Shown here: one piece after another, positions 35,401-46,970 of the stretch
Numbering within the stretch: position 1 is the first letter of the stretch
Layout: each line of letters starts with the position of its first letter
NCBI GenBank assembly: GCA_003290165.1
Contig: QNQO01000509.1
Span: 281,001 to 345,000 of the forward strand
Direction of reading: 5' to 3'
From: Berberis thunbergii
Taxonomy: Eukaryota > Streptophyta > Magnoliopsida > Ranunculales > Berberidaceae
DNA length: 64,000 nucleotides
Notes under the pieces: model-generated
What the model saw: the letters and a program-made list of their open reading frames with translations, nothing else
Database searches by the model: none
Told to the model about the DNA's origin: nothing
Translations under genes and position numbers: made by a program

Positions 35401-37437
35401 GACATGAGTATGATCCCATTCACCTAATTGCAGTCAGTCGACAGGTCGTATTGACATGTCACATATTATGAAATATGTTTGAGTTTCACCAATATGAGTA
35501 CATTTTATTATTGATATCACATGCAGATGGGTCAAATCAGTCGTTCTTTATCAGTTTGATGCCATATCATATCAAAGTGTTATTTTTTAGGCCAAATAGC
35601 TGTTGGATCAAGTTGATAAGGATGTGAAGATTTATTGTGGTGTTAGCGTAAAGCTTTAGAATCTGATCACTGCTATGAGTGGTTCTGGTGCCTTTTCACA
35701 ATTGCTATTGATTTGGTTTCCGTTTCGAATGTATTCTTAAAATCAATTTTGGGACTCCCCAAGTTGCCTAGAACTTAGAAGCACCTCAGTGTCACTGTCG
35801 TATTTATTATCCATCATTAGGAGGATCCACGGTTGTGGTTTCCTTTTTCGCTTATATGGAAACTCCAATCCCCACATTCAAGTTTCCCAGATTGCTGAAG
35901 AAGATTTCTGAATTTCTCAAATTTCCTCATTTAAGATAATGACCATGGATGCTTTAAGCTACCACAATTACCTGGCGCCTTGTTTATGTTATTGCAGTGT
36001 GTGCACACTCTGCTACACAATTTATTGATCAGATTTTATCCTCAATTTGTAGGCCGTGATCAAATGCACATCCTTAGTTCATGATGTTCACAGGAGATTG
36101 CTATCTTGGTTCATCATAATTTTTTCTCACTGGGAGGACCAAAAGTCCATTCTTCTCTGCAAGTTCCCGGAGCATACAAATTTTGGTTCCTCTGTGTTGC
36201 AGTCCAAAAGACATGCTACGTCTAACTCTGTGTCACTAAGACATTCCTGTGTCCATACATACTGGACACTCATACACTCCTCGCCTAGTTCATCGACTTT
36301 GTCAGTTCTGATTCTTTAAACCTGTTTTGAGTTATTATGGCCAGTGTATAACCTGCAATATTGATCTGCAAGTAAAAACTATGTGATAATGACTAAAGTT
36401 TATATGTGAAAAACTATATATATTGTAAATTTGTAATGCATGGACTTGGCCCCATTCATGAGTTGGACATGTCATGCCCATGTCACATATGAATGCGCGC
36501 AATCGAGACACTGTTACATAGGTGTAACTTATGAATTAGATCTTGGTGCTTTGAATACAATGTTAACCACCACAAACTGTGGTTATGACTTAATAACTAT
36601 TCCTTTGTGATTGGAATGTTCCAAGTGCTCATTTCAAAGGAAGAAAAACTCGAGAAGGTCTTCAGTGTTAAATGCTGAAGGTTCTACACCCTTGACTTGT
36701 GGCCCATTTAATCATCAACCTGGGCAGTCTGATTTGTCAGTTGTTGTCTTTATAGAGTAGAAACCTCCCAAAATATGATATTTTGAACTCCTTGATTATG
36801 ATACAGTGTTCTATTTTACGTTCTTTTTATTTTATTTTTTGTAACAAGTCAGTAATGATCAATGCAATTTTGGTGATATGGCTCTTCCAAGAGATACCGA
36901 GTCAGTGAATGTATGTTCTGGAACTATGATATCGTCTCTGATAGACCCCAGAATTACTTGGTCAATGCATCTTCTTTATATTGTCTATCAGGTTTATTTG
37001 AGTTAGGTGTCTATTATCATTTGCAGATGGATGCTTTGATTTCACATAGCTCTAGAAGCTACTATGCATGCGTTGGAGAGAGCACCCGTGCTTACCAAAG
37101 CCCTTCCAAGGATTTGACTGCGATTAATAACCGTTTGAATAGGTAAGCTATAACCACTCATTACCATTAACAGTTAACGCTATTTATCTACATTTGCTAA
37201 TATATCATTATCTTTGCTGTCCTCCATTTTCATCATTATGTCAGCAAGAAGATCAACAGCAAGCTCAATTTTGATGATGTTGGCTTGGTGAGTGATTCTC
37301 TTGTTCTTGGCAGTCTGAACCTTCAGAATAGAAGTTGTGCCCTGTCTTCAAGTCCTGATGCTTTGAAAATACCTAAGAAAATTGAGCAACCTGGTGCCTT
37401 GGAAGTGCCCAAGAAAACTGAGCAACCTGATGGTTAA
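29484..37437 (+). CDS. RBR: RETINOBLASTOMA-RELATED protein, 18 exons, three one-base frameshifts as read
   Basis: RBR binds E2F/DP and represses G1/S transcription. Exons: 29484-29582, 29730-29834, 29952-30097, 30185-30280, 30388-30434, 31199-31397, 31615-31681, 31804-31983, 32065-32258 (or from 32035), 32389-33264, 33507-33669, 33769-33841, 34264-34440, 34553-34672, 34748-34874, 34978-35091, 37027-37142, 37245-37437. All introns are GT-AG. The N-terminal DUF3452 region (exons 2-5), pocket A ([17 protein letters not shown]..., exon 10), pocket B ([16 protein letters not shown] and [15 protein letters not shown], exons 13-15) and CDK-site-rich tail (SPLRSPK, YQSPSKD) are all present. With indels corrected the length is about 1030 residues, normal for the family. 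As read, exon 4 lacks one base (A-run 30268-30272), exon 10 lacks one (32411-32413) and exon 16 has one extra A (35040-35043). Confidence 0.9.
30590..30735. repeat. Two-copy tandem repeat in RBR intron 5
   Basis: 'tatcctacaaatataag.gtaaa.tt' followed by 'attga.aat.tcaattggatttgg' occurs twice at about 70 bp spacing. Confidence 0.55.
32025..32084 (+). repeat. 30-bp in-frame tandem duplication at the RBR exon 9 acceptor
   Basis: 'atgactgcagatgggttgac' plus ten bases occurs twice in a row (32025-32054 and 32055-32084). It duplicates the splice acceptor (CTGCAG|AT) and the first codons of exon 9, so exon 9 may start at 32035 or 32065. Both keep the frame; the longer form adds ten residues. Confidence 0.8.
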
Positions 37438-37601
37438 CCATTCACTTACAGTATGTAAATGCTTTCAGTCTAGTATGTATGTACAGAATTCAGGGTACTG
37501 TGTTTGAGCGGCATATTCCTGTTAGAAAGGCCGCCCCCGCCCGAAGTTTGAGCTTTTTTTTTTAGGGGGGATAAAGATGTCAGGTCTTACCATGCTAATG
37601 T

Positions 37602-37607
37602 AATAAA
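37602..37607 (+). terminator. Likely RBR polyadenylation signal
   Basis: AATAAA lies 165 bases after the RBR stop in a T-rich context. Confidence 0.5.
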
Positions 37608-37659
37608 AATATTTATTACCAATCATTCAAGTTTGAGTTTTCGGTTGTGTATCAAGTTT

Positions 37660-39410
37660 TAATATAATGTACAGGATGAATGAAGTTATCGGACCCTGAT
37701 TTTTCTTGCTGTTCCTTTGCTGTTGTCTCCCTTCATCATCGTCATCACCACCATCATCATCATTATTATTATTATTTCTGGTTATGTTTTTGAGCTTCTT
37801 GCTCATGTATTCCTTTCTTTCAATAGTAATTTTTATTTGTCAAAAATAAAAATAAATAAATAAAAACTGAATATTACCGTCTACTTATTATGATTTGGTT
37901 GTTATGGCTACTTGTGCTCTTTCAGACCGTCAGAAGACTCGGAACAAGGCCTGGAGTTTGGGGGCAATGTAAATTCAAATCCACGTTTGAACATCCAAAC
38001 CCTCTATCTGGAGTAGGTTTATTACCAGTGGACCATGTAAAAGATAAAAATGCAAAGCTGCAGAATGAAATGGATGTAGGGTTCTACTCATCTATTCGGG
38101 TTTCCCTTGAATTCTTTGATTCTGCTCATAGAAACTTTCCATTCCTAATACAAAATGATTCAAAAATGTGACTTGAAGTTGGAAGTAATGAACCTTTAGA
38201 CATTATAAGTGTTCCTTGTGGCAGGAAAAATAAAATTACTCATGCCTTGCACTTTTCTCCATATAATGGGATCTATACTCCATTTCTTTTTTAGGGGATT
38301 TGGTGGTTTTATTTTATTTTCCACTCAATCTCATTGGTTACGATGCTCTCATAGGCTAATGAAAATATCCCATTTTCATTCCATTGGATATGATCTCTTC
38401 ACGGAAATACCAATAACAGTGACTAACCTTTATGGCGGTCACTAGAAAACCAATGATTAAGTTACTAGAGAGCAAGAAATATGATTTCTCAAAATATGTC
38501 AAAATTTCATGAAATATTTTCTATTTTGGAGTTACCGAAATAACTTTCAAAATTTGAAATATTAAATTTTTTTTTTCTGAAAGGAATTCCCCAAAGAAAA
38601 AATAATTAATTTTAATCTTTGTATATGTTTACCTGCTATAATGTTACCGATGTCAAAATTTGTTATGTAGGTGATTCTTACATAAATTGTAATTTGTATG
38701 ACTTTGTGTAGTATTTAAGAGTTTAAAACCCATAACTTATATTGTTAAATTCAAAGTTCGAACCGAAATTTTTACGCTTTATATACGAAACAAAATACTT
38801 TTTAAAATCGAGATACCGAAATTAACGTGAAAAATGAAATCACAATCCTTGGTCATAGCTCAAAATGAGTCTCAAGATCCAACCCAGTTGGTAGCCAATA
38901 TGTCTGCCCATACACTCAATCAACCAATAGTGGTACGGAACATCAAACTTTATTCAGAACTAGTAATTGATGCACGCTATGTGCACTCATTTGCAAAAAA
39001 AATTTACCCTTAATATGATACTTAATTGTTGTAGATTGAAACTTTTCGCCTATTTGAACACGCGGCAAGTGAGTGTTTTATCAAGTGAATTGTATCTAAT
39101 GATTAAGCATAATTTTGTAAAAATTAGATTGTTCAATAATAAGTAAAAATTAAAATTTTAGAAGATTTAATTACAGATTTCTAAGCAAAATAATGATAAA
39201 AAAATATTTATACATTTAATTTAATTAATTAAAAAGGTCAAAGAATATTATGGAGTAAAATATTATAACTAAATAAAGGTAAAATTAGAATTCAAAAGAT
39301 AGACGTAAGGGCCTATTTATAATTTACAAATAATTAAGTGGTTTCAAATAAATTATATTAGAGGATTATGTATTATTAATCAAATATCAGGTTGAAGACA
39401 AAAGTATGAA
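37660..39410. other. Intergenic, nothing firm recognised
   Basis: CAT/ATT microsatellite runs near 37735-37775. An open frame at 37890-38171 has no recognised homology. The rest is AT-rich. Confidence 0.4.
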
Positions 39411-39413
39411 ACT

Positions 39414-39556
39414 TGTTGGCGCGACCCTCCAACTTGACCTCGTATGTGGCCTTAACAGGCTTCGCTGTTATTAGGGAGTGGATTACTCCTTATATTCTTA
39501 AATAACAATTTTATCTTAGTTGACGTGGAACTATTTAAGCTAACTATATCCCAACA
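39414..39556 (-). mobile_element. Degraded LTR remnant of the copia family found at 45-47 kb
   Basis: It starts TGTTGGC and ends ATCCCAACA. The middle part 'gctattagggagtgga.tactccttat' and the end 'gtggaactatttaagc.aact' match the 240-bp copia LTR at 45088-45327. It is shorter (143 bp) and diverged. Confidence 0.6.
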
Positions 39557-40062
39557 AAACTCTCAATCTTCTTCTTCATCTTCAACTGTCAAAAGAATCT
39601 ACTCATCTGAAGTTATATTATCTCAACTTGGTGTATACTACAAATGAGCACTTCTCACGAAGAAAAAACATTAACTAGAATAACAAGCTTTTTTAATTAT
39701 ACCCAGGTAGCAATGACAAGTTTTCAATTACTTTCACATCTTTCTTTTTTTCATTTTTTTCGAAAGTGTCTAATTGAGAGCTTGCGATAATTTAATTGCA
39801 TTATGGTCTCAATGAACCATTGCAACAGTATTAAAGAAGGGGCTTCGGGTTCATTATCATAGAACCTAATAAAGTTACTTAATTCTTACCCTTTATTGTA
39901 AAAATATTAATGGTCTCAGAGTCTAATAAAACACTTAATCCTAACAAATGGATGAAAATGATCCCAAAACATGGATGGACTATGAATTTAGATACTTTAA
40001 ATTAAAAACGAGTTAAAAAGATAAGGCTTTTTATACAAGTTTAATCTCTGAAAACAATTAGG

Positions 40063-40470
40063 GCTCGTTTGGTTACTCGATGGAATGAGAATGAAAATGG
40101 GAATGGTAATAGGAATGGTAATGGTAATGGTAATGGGAATGAAAATGAGAATGAGAATGGTAATGGGAATATGTATGTTTGGTATACTTTTAAAATGGTA
40201 AGGTGGTAATGTAAAACTTATTTTCAAAAATACCCTCACTTAGTTAAAATGGGGGAAGGTGAGGAAGGTAAAAATGGTCATTAGGTAACTTTGACCATTA
40301 CAATGGGAATGGTAATGGCCATTCATAGGGGGGAGGTAGGAATGGCCATTACAACCAAATCTGTTATGGAGATTACCATTACAATGATTTTTTGTTTCAC
40401 CAAACAAAGGAATGTAATTAACCAATGTAATAGCCATTACATTACAATGGTCAAAAGGTAACCAAACATG
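40063..40470. mobile_element. Tourist/PIF-like MITE with GGGCTCGTTTGGTTAC ends
   Basis: The left end reads GGGCTCGTTTGGTTAC and the right end GTAACCAAACATGTC, an imperfect inverted repeat of the GTTTGGTT type. Inside are (AATGGG/TAATGG)n repeats on both sides, arranged head to head. No transposase and no clear target duplication were found. Confidence 0.5.
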
Positions 40471-40765
40471 TCGTTGGTATTCTGACAGTGCATAACATTC
40501 CATGCAATACAAACTATTAACAACTTCTTTAATAATCGACATTACCAACAACTTCTTTAATCATACGAGGTTGACAAACTCAACTCTCTCTCTTCCTTTT
40601 CACTTGTCTATCATAGAACACGTTGATAAATACCTTTTTCGAAGTCATTGCAGCCTGGAGAATAGCCAAAGCCTGCACAAAAGTTCAACATACATGAATA
40701 ATCAGATGTATGTTCCAACTTATTACAAAAAATTATTAGTTAATTCATGCTCAAACATGTTTACA

Positions 40766-40778
40766 TGTGCAGGTATGT
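40766..40778 (+). repeat. Left 13-bp target-site duplication of the LINE element
   Basis: TGTGCAGGTATGT is repeated exactly at 43508-43520, just after the poly(A) tail. Confidence 0.7.
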
Positions 40779-41248
40779 GGGGCTTGGCTTGCTGGAGTTC
40801 AAAAGAGTATCCCTTTTTATGACATTTGTCCATGCTCAAGTGTACACGATCCTCCAAGTGTTCACTGTTATGTGATCAACTTGTCTTGTAAAATAGGGAA
40901 GCAAGCCTTATGGAATTCGGTGAACAAGAAAAATTTAACTAAATCGATTCCAACTTCAGTAGGAACTGAGAGAACAGAACCGTCCTGTTGGAAATCGATT
41001 GAATCAAGCAACAAAGAAGCTGGTTGGGTGACGTCCAAATCGAGGGGGCGGCGCAGGTTTTCCGACACCGCTCACACTGCTGCTTCAGATCTGGTCGAGA
41101 TAACCAGATCTAATCCAGTCGAGCAGGAGGAGCGAATCTGTCAAGAAGGAGCAGATCCGTCGAGCAGGCGAGCAGATCCGTCGAGATCTGCAAGCAGGCG
41201 AGGTCTCTCTCTTAGTTTCGTCTCAATCAGGCGAGGTCTCTCTCCCAG

Positions 41249-42631
41249 TTGACGCTGGATGCAGGGCTAGATTCCTTTGGATGCGATGTCGACGCCGCCA
41301 GCCACCATCCCTCCCTCCAAGGTGGGGGACCTGGTATTGGAGGAACGGGTAAACCCTTTTTCACCCAGATTTTGGGTAAAATCTTGGTGGACGAAGTTGC
41401 GGAGGATCAGGTAGAAGGAACTCGTTTCCGCAAAGAGGGAGCGCCAGCAATTGGACTTACGGTCACAGATGAAGTACGTGGCAAAGCGTTCATGGAAAAA
41501 CATGTGATTGTTCTGAAGTTCTCTAGCTACCGACCAACACTGGAAGATGTCCGAGATTCGATTCACAGAACTTGGGGAATCCTAGGATATTTTTCGCTTA
41601 GTTTAATGAATCAACGTCACGTGTTAGTTCGACTTCAATCCGAGGTGGAAACCAAGAAAGTACTATCGAGAGACTCCTTTTTTATTCGTGGAGTTCGGTT
41701 CAAAGCCTTCCATTGGCATGATGGTTTCAGTTTGAAGGAGGACCCGATATCGGTGCCATTGTGGGTAGAGCTTCCTAACTTACCTTTGCATTTATTTTAT
41801 CCCCCTATTTTAAAAGCAATTGTGAATTCTTTTGGTGGTTTCTTGCGGATGGATGATCATACTCGATGCCTATCGCACCCGGGTTTTGCCCGTGTTTGCG
41901 TGGAGATGACTTTGGTGGAGAAATTACCAACTAGAGTTTGGATTGACAGGGCTAATAATAGCGGCTTCTGGCAGAAGATAGATTACCCAGGATTCAAATA
42001 CTGTGATTTTTGCTCCTTGATAGGGCATCAGGAGGATTTTTGTAGAACAAAGTTGGGCCTAACGGGCGATGGGAGTGTTTCTGACCTAGGTAAAGCAGCG
42101 AAGGCGGTCAAACCAAAAGTCGAAACCAATACTGTCAAACAGCTATACATACCAGTTACCAAAAAAGAAAAATTTCCCATCAGCGAAGTGGGTACGAGTG
42201 GTGTAGAAAATGACAAGGGTGCGGAGATTAACGAGGAAATTGGGGATAAGAGGCCAGTGGCCATTGCTCCGGCAACGGTGGTGTTGTCAAACAAATTTGA
42301 GTCACTTATAGAGAATATTGATAAAGATGAGGGTGCTCAAGAGGATCATCAGCTAGTGGGCAAGACACTGGCTCATGACAGTGCCGCAGTTGTACCAGAA
42401 TCTACGGAGGATTGCCTCTTGGAGGCAGGGTATACAGTTTCGGAGATGGAGAATGTTATTGGTCCACACGCACAGTCGTTGCTACAGGAGGATGCTGTCG
42501 ACTCGGGGGACACCAGCAATAGCCTTTCTAAGAATATCCTTGTGGCAGTGCCGCGAGACACGGAAAGCGATATAGTGATGCATGCTGATTCAGGGAGGCC
42601 AAGCGATGAACCTTCACAGCGGGGGCATTGA
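41249..42631 (+). CDS. LINE ORF1-like protein (DUF4283 domain plus CCHC zinc knuckle)
   Basis: 460 residues. Residues about 80-210 match the DUF4283 domain of plant L1-type ORF1 proteins (FMEKHVIVLKFSSYRPTLED, SVPLWVELPNLPLHLFYP). It ends in a zinc knuckle, YCDFCSLIGHQEDFC (C-x2-C-x4-H-x4-C). The long acidic tail then runs into a stop. ORF1 proteins bind the element's RNA. The true start is uncertain; a second frame with ATG near 41286 overlaps. Confidence 0.72.
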   Translation: MTLDAGLDSFGCDVDAASHHPSLQGGGPGIGGTGKPFFTQILGKILVDEVAEDQVEGTRFRKEGAPAIGLTVTDEVRGKAFMEKHVIVLKFSSYRPTLEDVRDSIHRTWGILGYFSLSLMNQRHVLVRLQSEVETKKVLSRDSFFIRGVRFKAFHWHDGFSLKEDPISVPLWVELPNLPLHLFYPPILKAIVNSFGGFLRMDDHTRCLSHPGFARVCVEMTLVEKLPTRVWIDRANNSGFWQKIDYPGFKYCDFCSLIGHQEDFCRTKLGLTGDGSVSDLGKAAKAVKPKVETNTVKQLYIPVTKKEKFPISEVGTSGVENDKGAEINEEIGDKRPVAIAPATVVLSNKFESLIENIDKDEGAQEDHQLVGKTLAHDSAAVVPESTEDCLLEAGYTVSEMENVIGPHAQSLLQEDAVDSGDTSNSLSKNILVAVPRDTESDIVMHADSGRPSDEPSQRGH

Positions 42632-43355
42632 GACGGTCTGATATTCAGCCAGAACCGGTCTCGCAGCAGCCAATGCTCTACCCTTCACGAGGGGCCGTGA
42701 CTTCCCCCCAACCAGCGATCTGCACCAAGACAGGGCCATGGCCTCGCCCTAGTCAACGCCCTGCACCAAGGCAGTGGACGTGGCCTGCGCCAATCCCGCA
42801 CCCTGCACCACACCAGAGAACAGAGTCTCGCCCCAGCCAGCGCCTTGTACCAAGGCAGCGGAAGTGGCCTCGCCCCAATCCGCCTCCAAGACGGGGGTCG
42901 TGGCTTCGCCTCAGCAAGCGCCTTGCACCACATTTTTCGGTGCTACTAGCACAAAGTTACGAAATGCTATGCAGGGTCAGCAAGTGCAGGAACCCTCGGA
43001 TGATGATTTTCAGTCTTTGCTCAGGTTAAAGAGACATTTTGACAAATATGCTATCAAAACTTCCCTGGATTATAAAAGAATCGAAGACCACTTGAATAAG
43101 GCTATATCTTTGTTCAAAGAAAATAGGCTACTTCGACTGCCGAAATTGGACCTCAGTACACTCGAAAGTTCTAATGAGGATAGTGATGAAGTCAACTCAG
43201 AATCTGAGTTTGATCCACAGGCAGCGAACAATGATTTGGATTTAGGGGCTATGTCAGACGGAAAGATGAATAAGAGGCGCCACACCAAAGATATCAACAT
43301 TTGTCCTAAAAAATCCAATAGAACTAGGACAGAAAATAAAAGGTACAAAGACTGA
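42632..43355 (+). pseudogene. Downstream part of the LINE ORF1, frame-shifted through a GC-rich repeat
   Basis: 42640-42930 is a GC-rich minisatellite (unit like 'gccctgcaccaaggcagcgg') encoding ASPQPAPCTKAAE-type repeats in changing frames. Beyond it a 193-codon frame (to 43355) continues with FDKYAIKTSLDYKRIEDHLN and a basic, polar tail. Indels inside the repeat probably split one original ORF. Confidence 0.5.
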
Positions 43356-43650
43356 TTTTGTCTAAGCTTGTATTGGTGAATCCTATATTTTGTGAGAGTT
43401 TGTTTCGGCTTTTTAGTTAACCCTATTGGGTCAGTCATGTAGCCTTCGGGCGTGAATTTTTATATGAATAAAATGGGTCAACATCCCAATTTAAAAAAAA
43501 AAAAATTTGTGCAGGTATGTACAAATCAAGTTGTACTTCATATATATTACTGTCATTAATAACTACGTAAATATCTTATTACTATGCACAAAGTATTAAT
43601 AAATTTACTTTTTTCTTTACATTTAATTTTCATTTAGCAGTTGAAAATGT

Positions 43651-44658
43651 GGCAAACGTCAGAGAAACCAATTTCAAACTTATAATACAACTACTATACT
43701 AGCGAACATTATCTCTCTCTAACACAAAATAAAATAGAAATGAACTTTGAAATTAGTTAACTGTAATCAGTATAACCATCTAACAAAGAAAAAGAAAAAA
43801 AAACATAGAAATTATGAAAGTTATTAACTTACTTCACGTTCCCAACACTAACAACCTCTTCTTTCAAATTGCTTTTGAGGCACACCCAAATAATAAATGT
43901 CATCTTTTGTCAAGTTATCAACAAGAATACTAGTACAGTTGACAACGGAGATGCCACATCTCAATTTTACCACCAATTCATCAGTTACTAAGTAAGTAAA
44001 TACGTCTTTTACATATCCATTTCCAAATTTTGCGAATCTGCAAGCATACCTAAAGTTCTTGATTGAGCCCCTTCATATTTGCAGCCTCCTTTTGCAATAT
44101 GTAATAACCGATTCTTGATTCCCTATAGAAAGGAAATCTTTGGGTTGAGCAGCAGATCCACGTAGTGTTCTTCCAACATTTTGTTCTTGTCAGTAGACAA
44201 GTAGACAAACGTTTCACAGACTCGTAGAAATTATCTAGATTTCCTACAAAAGTACGTCCACCAAAGCGTTTTATTATGGATTCTGACGGAAAGGTTAAGA
44301 AACTGATCAAGAGGTCCATGAATTAAGTATGCACTAACTAACACATATACAACCTTGTTCTTGGATTTCCTAATAAATAGCTTCAACCTCAAACTCTTTG
44401 AATGATCTAAAGATGTTTGAGACTGAGTCGTTTTCTTTACGTGATTCAGCTACTCAAATATCTCCATTAGGTCCTCCCTCATTTCACAAAACACATATAT
44501 CATCGATGTCTTAAAGAGAAGCGAATGATTGAGTAATTGTAACAGCTGTTTAAATCGAGAACATAATGAAGATTAGGATATGCTTGTAACAGTAAAATAC
44601 ATAAGATGGATTTCAGATAAACTAAAAATAAGGAGAGAAAGAAATTTATATTGATTAC
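43651..44658 (-). pseudogene. DUF674 gene fragment, copy 1
   Basis: The minus strand encodes LRLKLFIRKSKNKVVYVLVS, then MDLLISFLTFPSESIIKRFG, NLDNFYESVKRL and YVKDVFTYLVTDELVVKLR, which is the layout of plant DUF674 proteins (function unknown). A 4-base insertion (TTAA, near 44327) breaks the frame here but not in copy 2. It is near-identical to 47274-48279. Confidence 0.6.
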
Positions 44659-44909
44659 TGTGAAACAGGAAAAGGAAACATAATTGTTTTGTGAAACAAG
44701 AGACGTGTTTGAAACAGGAAACTGTTTGGACTCCTGTTTGAAACAGGAAACTGTTTGGACTTCTGAAAACTGTTTTTTGAACAGGAAGCTGCTGTAAACA
44801 AGAAATTGTTGTTCCTATATATATACTAGGAACTTTAGCTGTTTTATTATTATTGCACGTAGAAAAACTGTGAAGCACAAAGAAAATAGATAAAGTTAAG
44901 AACATATCA
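44659..44909 (+). repeat. LTR-like block X
   Basis: 251 bp, TGTGAAACAGG...ACATATCA, with a TATA-like CCTATATATATACTAGG near 44814 and internal direct repeats of 'gaaacaggaaactgtttgga'. It reads as an LTR on the plus strand and is not related to LTR Y. Confidence 0.5.
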
Positions 44910-45087
44910 CCGCACTAACTCCACCTCGTCCAGACTTGTAGGATATTCTCGGACACCATCTAGGCAAGGATCTGGATCATCTGGCGGACCGCGCACCTGC
45001 GTCTACGCCTATCTCCTGAATAATGTGCCGCCTGCATCTTCACCTCGCCGACCAAGTCCCAGCCGAACAATCGGCTCTGATACCAAT

Positions 45088-45327
45088 TGTTGGGGCGTCG
45101 CGCACGTGCACTTGCGCGCACCCCTTGGTCCACTATACATAACAACGATATTGTCCCCAACTTAAACACCACCTATAGGGTCGGGCCTTCCATCCGAGCA
45201 TAGGTGGTGTGGGGTTTTCCCTTAAAAGGTCTCGTTGCTATTAGGGAGTGGACCATCTCCTTATAAACCTTAGTGACAACTCCACCTTACTTGATGTGGG
45301 ACTATTCAAGCCAACTTCATCCCAACA
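45088..45327 (-). repeat. LTR Y, inner copy
   Basis: 240 bp, TGTTGGGG...CCCAACA. It differs from the outer copy at roughly a dozen positions (counted by eye). Confidence 0.8.
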
Positions 45328-45557
45328 ATCTCCACCTTGGGGCAAATCGTCACACATCCTACAATCCATCCATCGGTTTGCAACATCTCGAAGTACACCT
45401 TCTCATCGAGTCTCAAGTGCAACCGTGCAACCACGATCCTGTGGGTAGCACTCGGTGTACGGGCTTGACTATTTTCGGCGGTTTTGGCTCCACCTAGTCG
45501 CAACCACTGCACTAACTCCACCTCGTCCAGACTTGTAGGATATTCTCGGACACCATC

Positions 45558-46606
45558 TTACATCTTAATCCTCATTGTTCCAATTCCAACTGTCTTGCAA
45601 GCATAATCATTACCCATCAGAACAATACCACCATCAATGTGCTCATAGGTAGTGAACCACTCCCTGTTTGGACACATATGGTAAGAACACCCAGAGTCAA
45701 GGAGCCATCTCCAAGAGATTTTTGTGTTTTCACCCGCAACTGAATAACATTCTTCATCCTTTTCCGTACTAGATGCATAACTTGCTTCACTAGTATCACC
45801 CTTATCTTGATTTTTCTTGCCCATCCAACTGTTATCATGATTACTCTTATCTTGATTTGGACAATTTTTTCTAATATGCCCCCACTCTCTACATTTGTGA
45901 CATTGTGGACCTCTAGACTTTGATCTAGATTTTTCACTCTTTGAAGATGATTTCACTTGAGACCTTCCTCTAACAACCAACCCTTCAGCTTGATCTTTCC
46001 CACTACCATTTGATGAAGTTTTCTTCTGAATCTCATTGGACAAGAGTGCACCAGTAGTGTCATCAAATGTAAGTTCATTTTTCCCAAACAAAATTGTTTG
46101 TACAAGATTTTCATATGACTGCGGCAAGGAGTAAAGCAATATAATTGCTTGGTCTTCATCCTCAATCTTCACATCTACATCTCTCAAATTTTAGATAATC
46201 CGTGTAAACTCGGCGATATGATCACCAATTGGAGTGCCCTCATCCATTGCTAGTCTGTACAATTGGGTTTTCAAGTATAATTTGTTTGATAATGTCTTAG
46301 TCAAACATCAGCTGCCGTAGTCTTTTCATTAACTAAAAAAACTATATCTCTATCCAAACACAAGCAAATAGAAGCACGCGCCTCCAAATCCAATTCTTCT
46401 CGTTCATCATCTGACATGGTTTCAGCCTTTTTATCCTTCCCTAGGAATGCCTTGTGTAATTTCTGAGAAATAAGCAAATTCCTCATTTGTATTCTCCAAT
46501 ATCCGAAATCGTTCTTACCATTAAATTTCTCGATTTCATACTTCCCCACATGTGCCTTTCTCACCTTGGATGCCATTGCAAACAAAACCTGTGACTTTCT
46601 AGACAA
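45558..46606 (-). pseudogene. copia gag and protease remnant
   Basis: gag begins MASKVRKAHVGKYEIEKFNG. One frameshift lies near 46315 and an in-frame stop near 46190. A CCHC knuckle (CHKCREWGHIRKNC) and the protease motif WLLDSGCSYHMCP follow. The frame stops at GTMRIKM, and integrase, RT and RNase H are deleted. Confidence 0.8.
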
Positions 46607-46730
46607 GAAGCTTCACTACGATTTTTTTTTTCAAACAACTTGTGCACAAACAAATCCTAGCACTTTTGAATCTTCACAATCTTGAGTAGAACAATTCAAG
46701 ATCAATTTCCCTTAGTGCTCTGATACCAAT

Positions 46731-46970
46731 TGTTGGGGCGTCGCGCACGTGCACTTGCGCGCACCCCTTAGTCCACTATACATAACAACGATATTGTCCC
46801 CAACTTAAACACCACCTATCGGATCGGACCTTCCACCTGGGCATAGGTGGTGTGAGATTTTCCCTTAAAAGGCCTCGTTGCTATTAGGGAGTGGACCATC
46901 TCCTTATAAACCTTAGTGACAACTCCACCTTACTTGATGTGGGACTATTCAAGCCAACTTCATTCCAACA
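46731..46970 (-). repeat. LTR Y, outer (5') copy
   Basis: 240 bp, TGTTGGGG...CCAACA on the plus strand, directly next to the ATTAC target duplication. Confidence 0.8.

Larger units (their letters stand above)
40779..43507 (+). mobile_element. Non-autonomous LINE carrying only ORF1
   Basis: A 2.73-kb insertion bounded by a 13-bp direct repeat. It ends in AATAAA (43467-43472) and a poly(A) run (about 43493-43505), as expected for target-primed reverse transcription. It encodes an ORF1-type protein but no endonuclease or reverse transcriptase. The 5' part (40779-41250) is of unknown origin. Confidence 0.65.
44659..46970 (-). mobile_element. Composite Ty1/copia-type element with mismatched ends
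   Basis: The insertion is flanked by ATTAC (44654-44658 and 46971-46975). The uninterrupted sister copy at 48275-48279 has a single ATTAC, so the boundaries are exact. Order on the minus strand: LTR Y (46731-46970), primer site TGGTATCAGAGC (opposite 46717-46728), gag and protease, a 3' internal tail, LTR Y again (45088-45327), a second primer site (opposite 45074-45085), a short internal stretch, and finally an unrelated LTR-like block X (44659-44909). Integrase and RT are absent. Confidence 0.75.

Noticed and set aside
37890..38171. 93-codon frame downstream of RBR (QTVRRLGTRPGVWGQ...)
   Set aside because: No motif or family was recognised and no supporting splice structure was found.
40063..40470. 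(AATGGG)n stretch as a simple microsatellite
   Set aside because: The flanking GTTTGGTT inverted ends make a MITE with internal repeats a better explanation.
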